This document shows, in pieces, positions 32,851 through 32,956 of a stretch of DNA of 32,956 bases; positions within the stretch are counted from its first letter, which is position 1; each line of letters begins with the position of its first letter. The DNA lies in the NCBI GenBank assembly GCA_036736205.1, contig DAINMX010000052.1, positions 1 through 32,956 on the forward strand, given 5' to 3'. Below the pieces are notes generated by a model, which saw only the letters and a program-made list of their open reading frames with translations, was not told where the DNA came from and did not search any database. The position numbers and the translations under genes were made by a program. The DNA is from XYA12-FULL-58-9 sp001798605 (GTDB lineage: Bacteria; Myxococcota; XYA12-FULL-58-9).

Positions 32851-32956
32851 CCGGCACGAGGCCCCTCAGAGCGCCCCTCCTCGACGCAAACAAACTGTCT
32901 GCGGCCTGATTATCGGTAGGACCGTCCTATTTGACCACACAAAATCGAGATTCTCG

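Overview
The window (about 33 kb, roughly 60% G+C by eye outside one AT-rich patch) looks chromosomal and comes from a gliding-type Deltaproteobacterium sensu lato, most likely Myxococcota or Bradymonadota. The pointers are paired ExbD genes beside an FHA protein with an AgmX/PglI-type (TonB-like) tail, PilZ proteins, a TolB/FlgO-like protein with two C-terminal membrane helices, and many cysteine-rich or calcium-repeat lipoproteins. I saw no phage genes, transposase, CRISPR array or plasmid functions. This taxonomic call is inference from gene content, not from a marker tree.

Layout. 1-77: tRNA-Pro(UGG), minus strand, with its own promoter. 285-2155: translationally coupled ACT-domain (UPF0237) and UPF0210 genes, preceded by a 9-bp tandem repeat. 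2218-6725: two divergent PilZ (cyclic-di-GMP receptor) genes, one fused to a degenerate receiver domain and one to a very long coiled coil, the latter followed by a MaoC-like hot-dog enzyme (6731-7612). 7675-9468: an FG-GAP/UnbV lipoprotein. 9761-13371: an operon with an unusual acyl-CoA dehydrogenase, the G3E GTPase meaB, a HEAT-repeat exported protein and a zinc ribbon. 13405-14484: TolB/FlgO-like envelope protein. 14614-17282: ABC exporter plus exported alpha/beta hydrolase. 17356-19638: a beta-helix lipoprotein whose body is AT-rich and looks acquired. 19770-20681: alpha/beta hydrolase. 20747-25455: two co-transcribed lipoproteins and a divergent beta-propeller lipoprotein. 25573-29815: a proton-channel/TonB-like operon (ExbB, two ExbD, a small secreted protein, and an FHA-transmembrane-TonB-like protein). 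29842-32781: two more lipoproteins.

How the parts may work together. The 25573-29815 operon has the component set of the Myxococcus AglR/AglQ/AglS stator plus the GltG-type FHA/TonB protein, a proton-motive-force-driven trans-envelope machine. It is flanked by surface lipoproteins with propeller, type-3 calcium and cysteine-rich repeats, which are plausible cargo or partners. The two ExbD proteins are not equivalent: one keeps the membrane aspartate and the other has asparagine there. This operon and its lipoprotein neighbours are the best candidate for an undescribed system in the window. All functional links between operons are inference.
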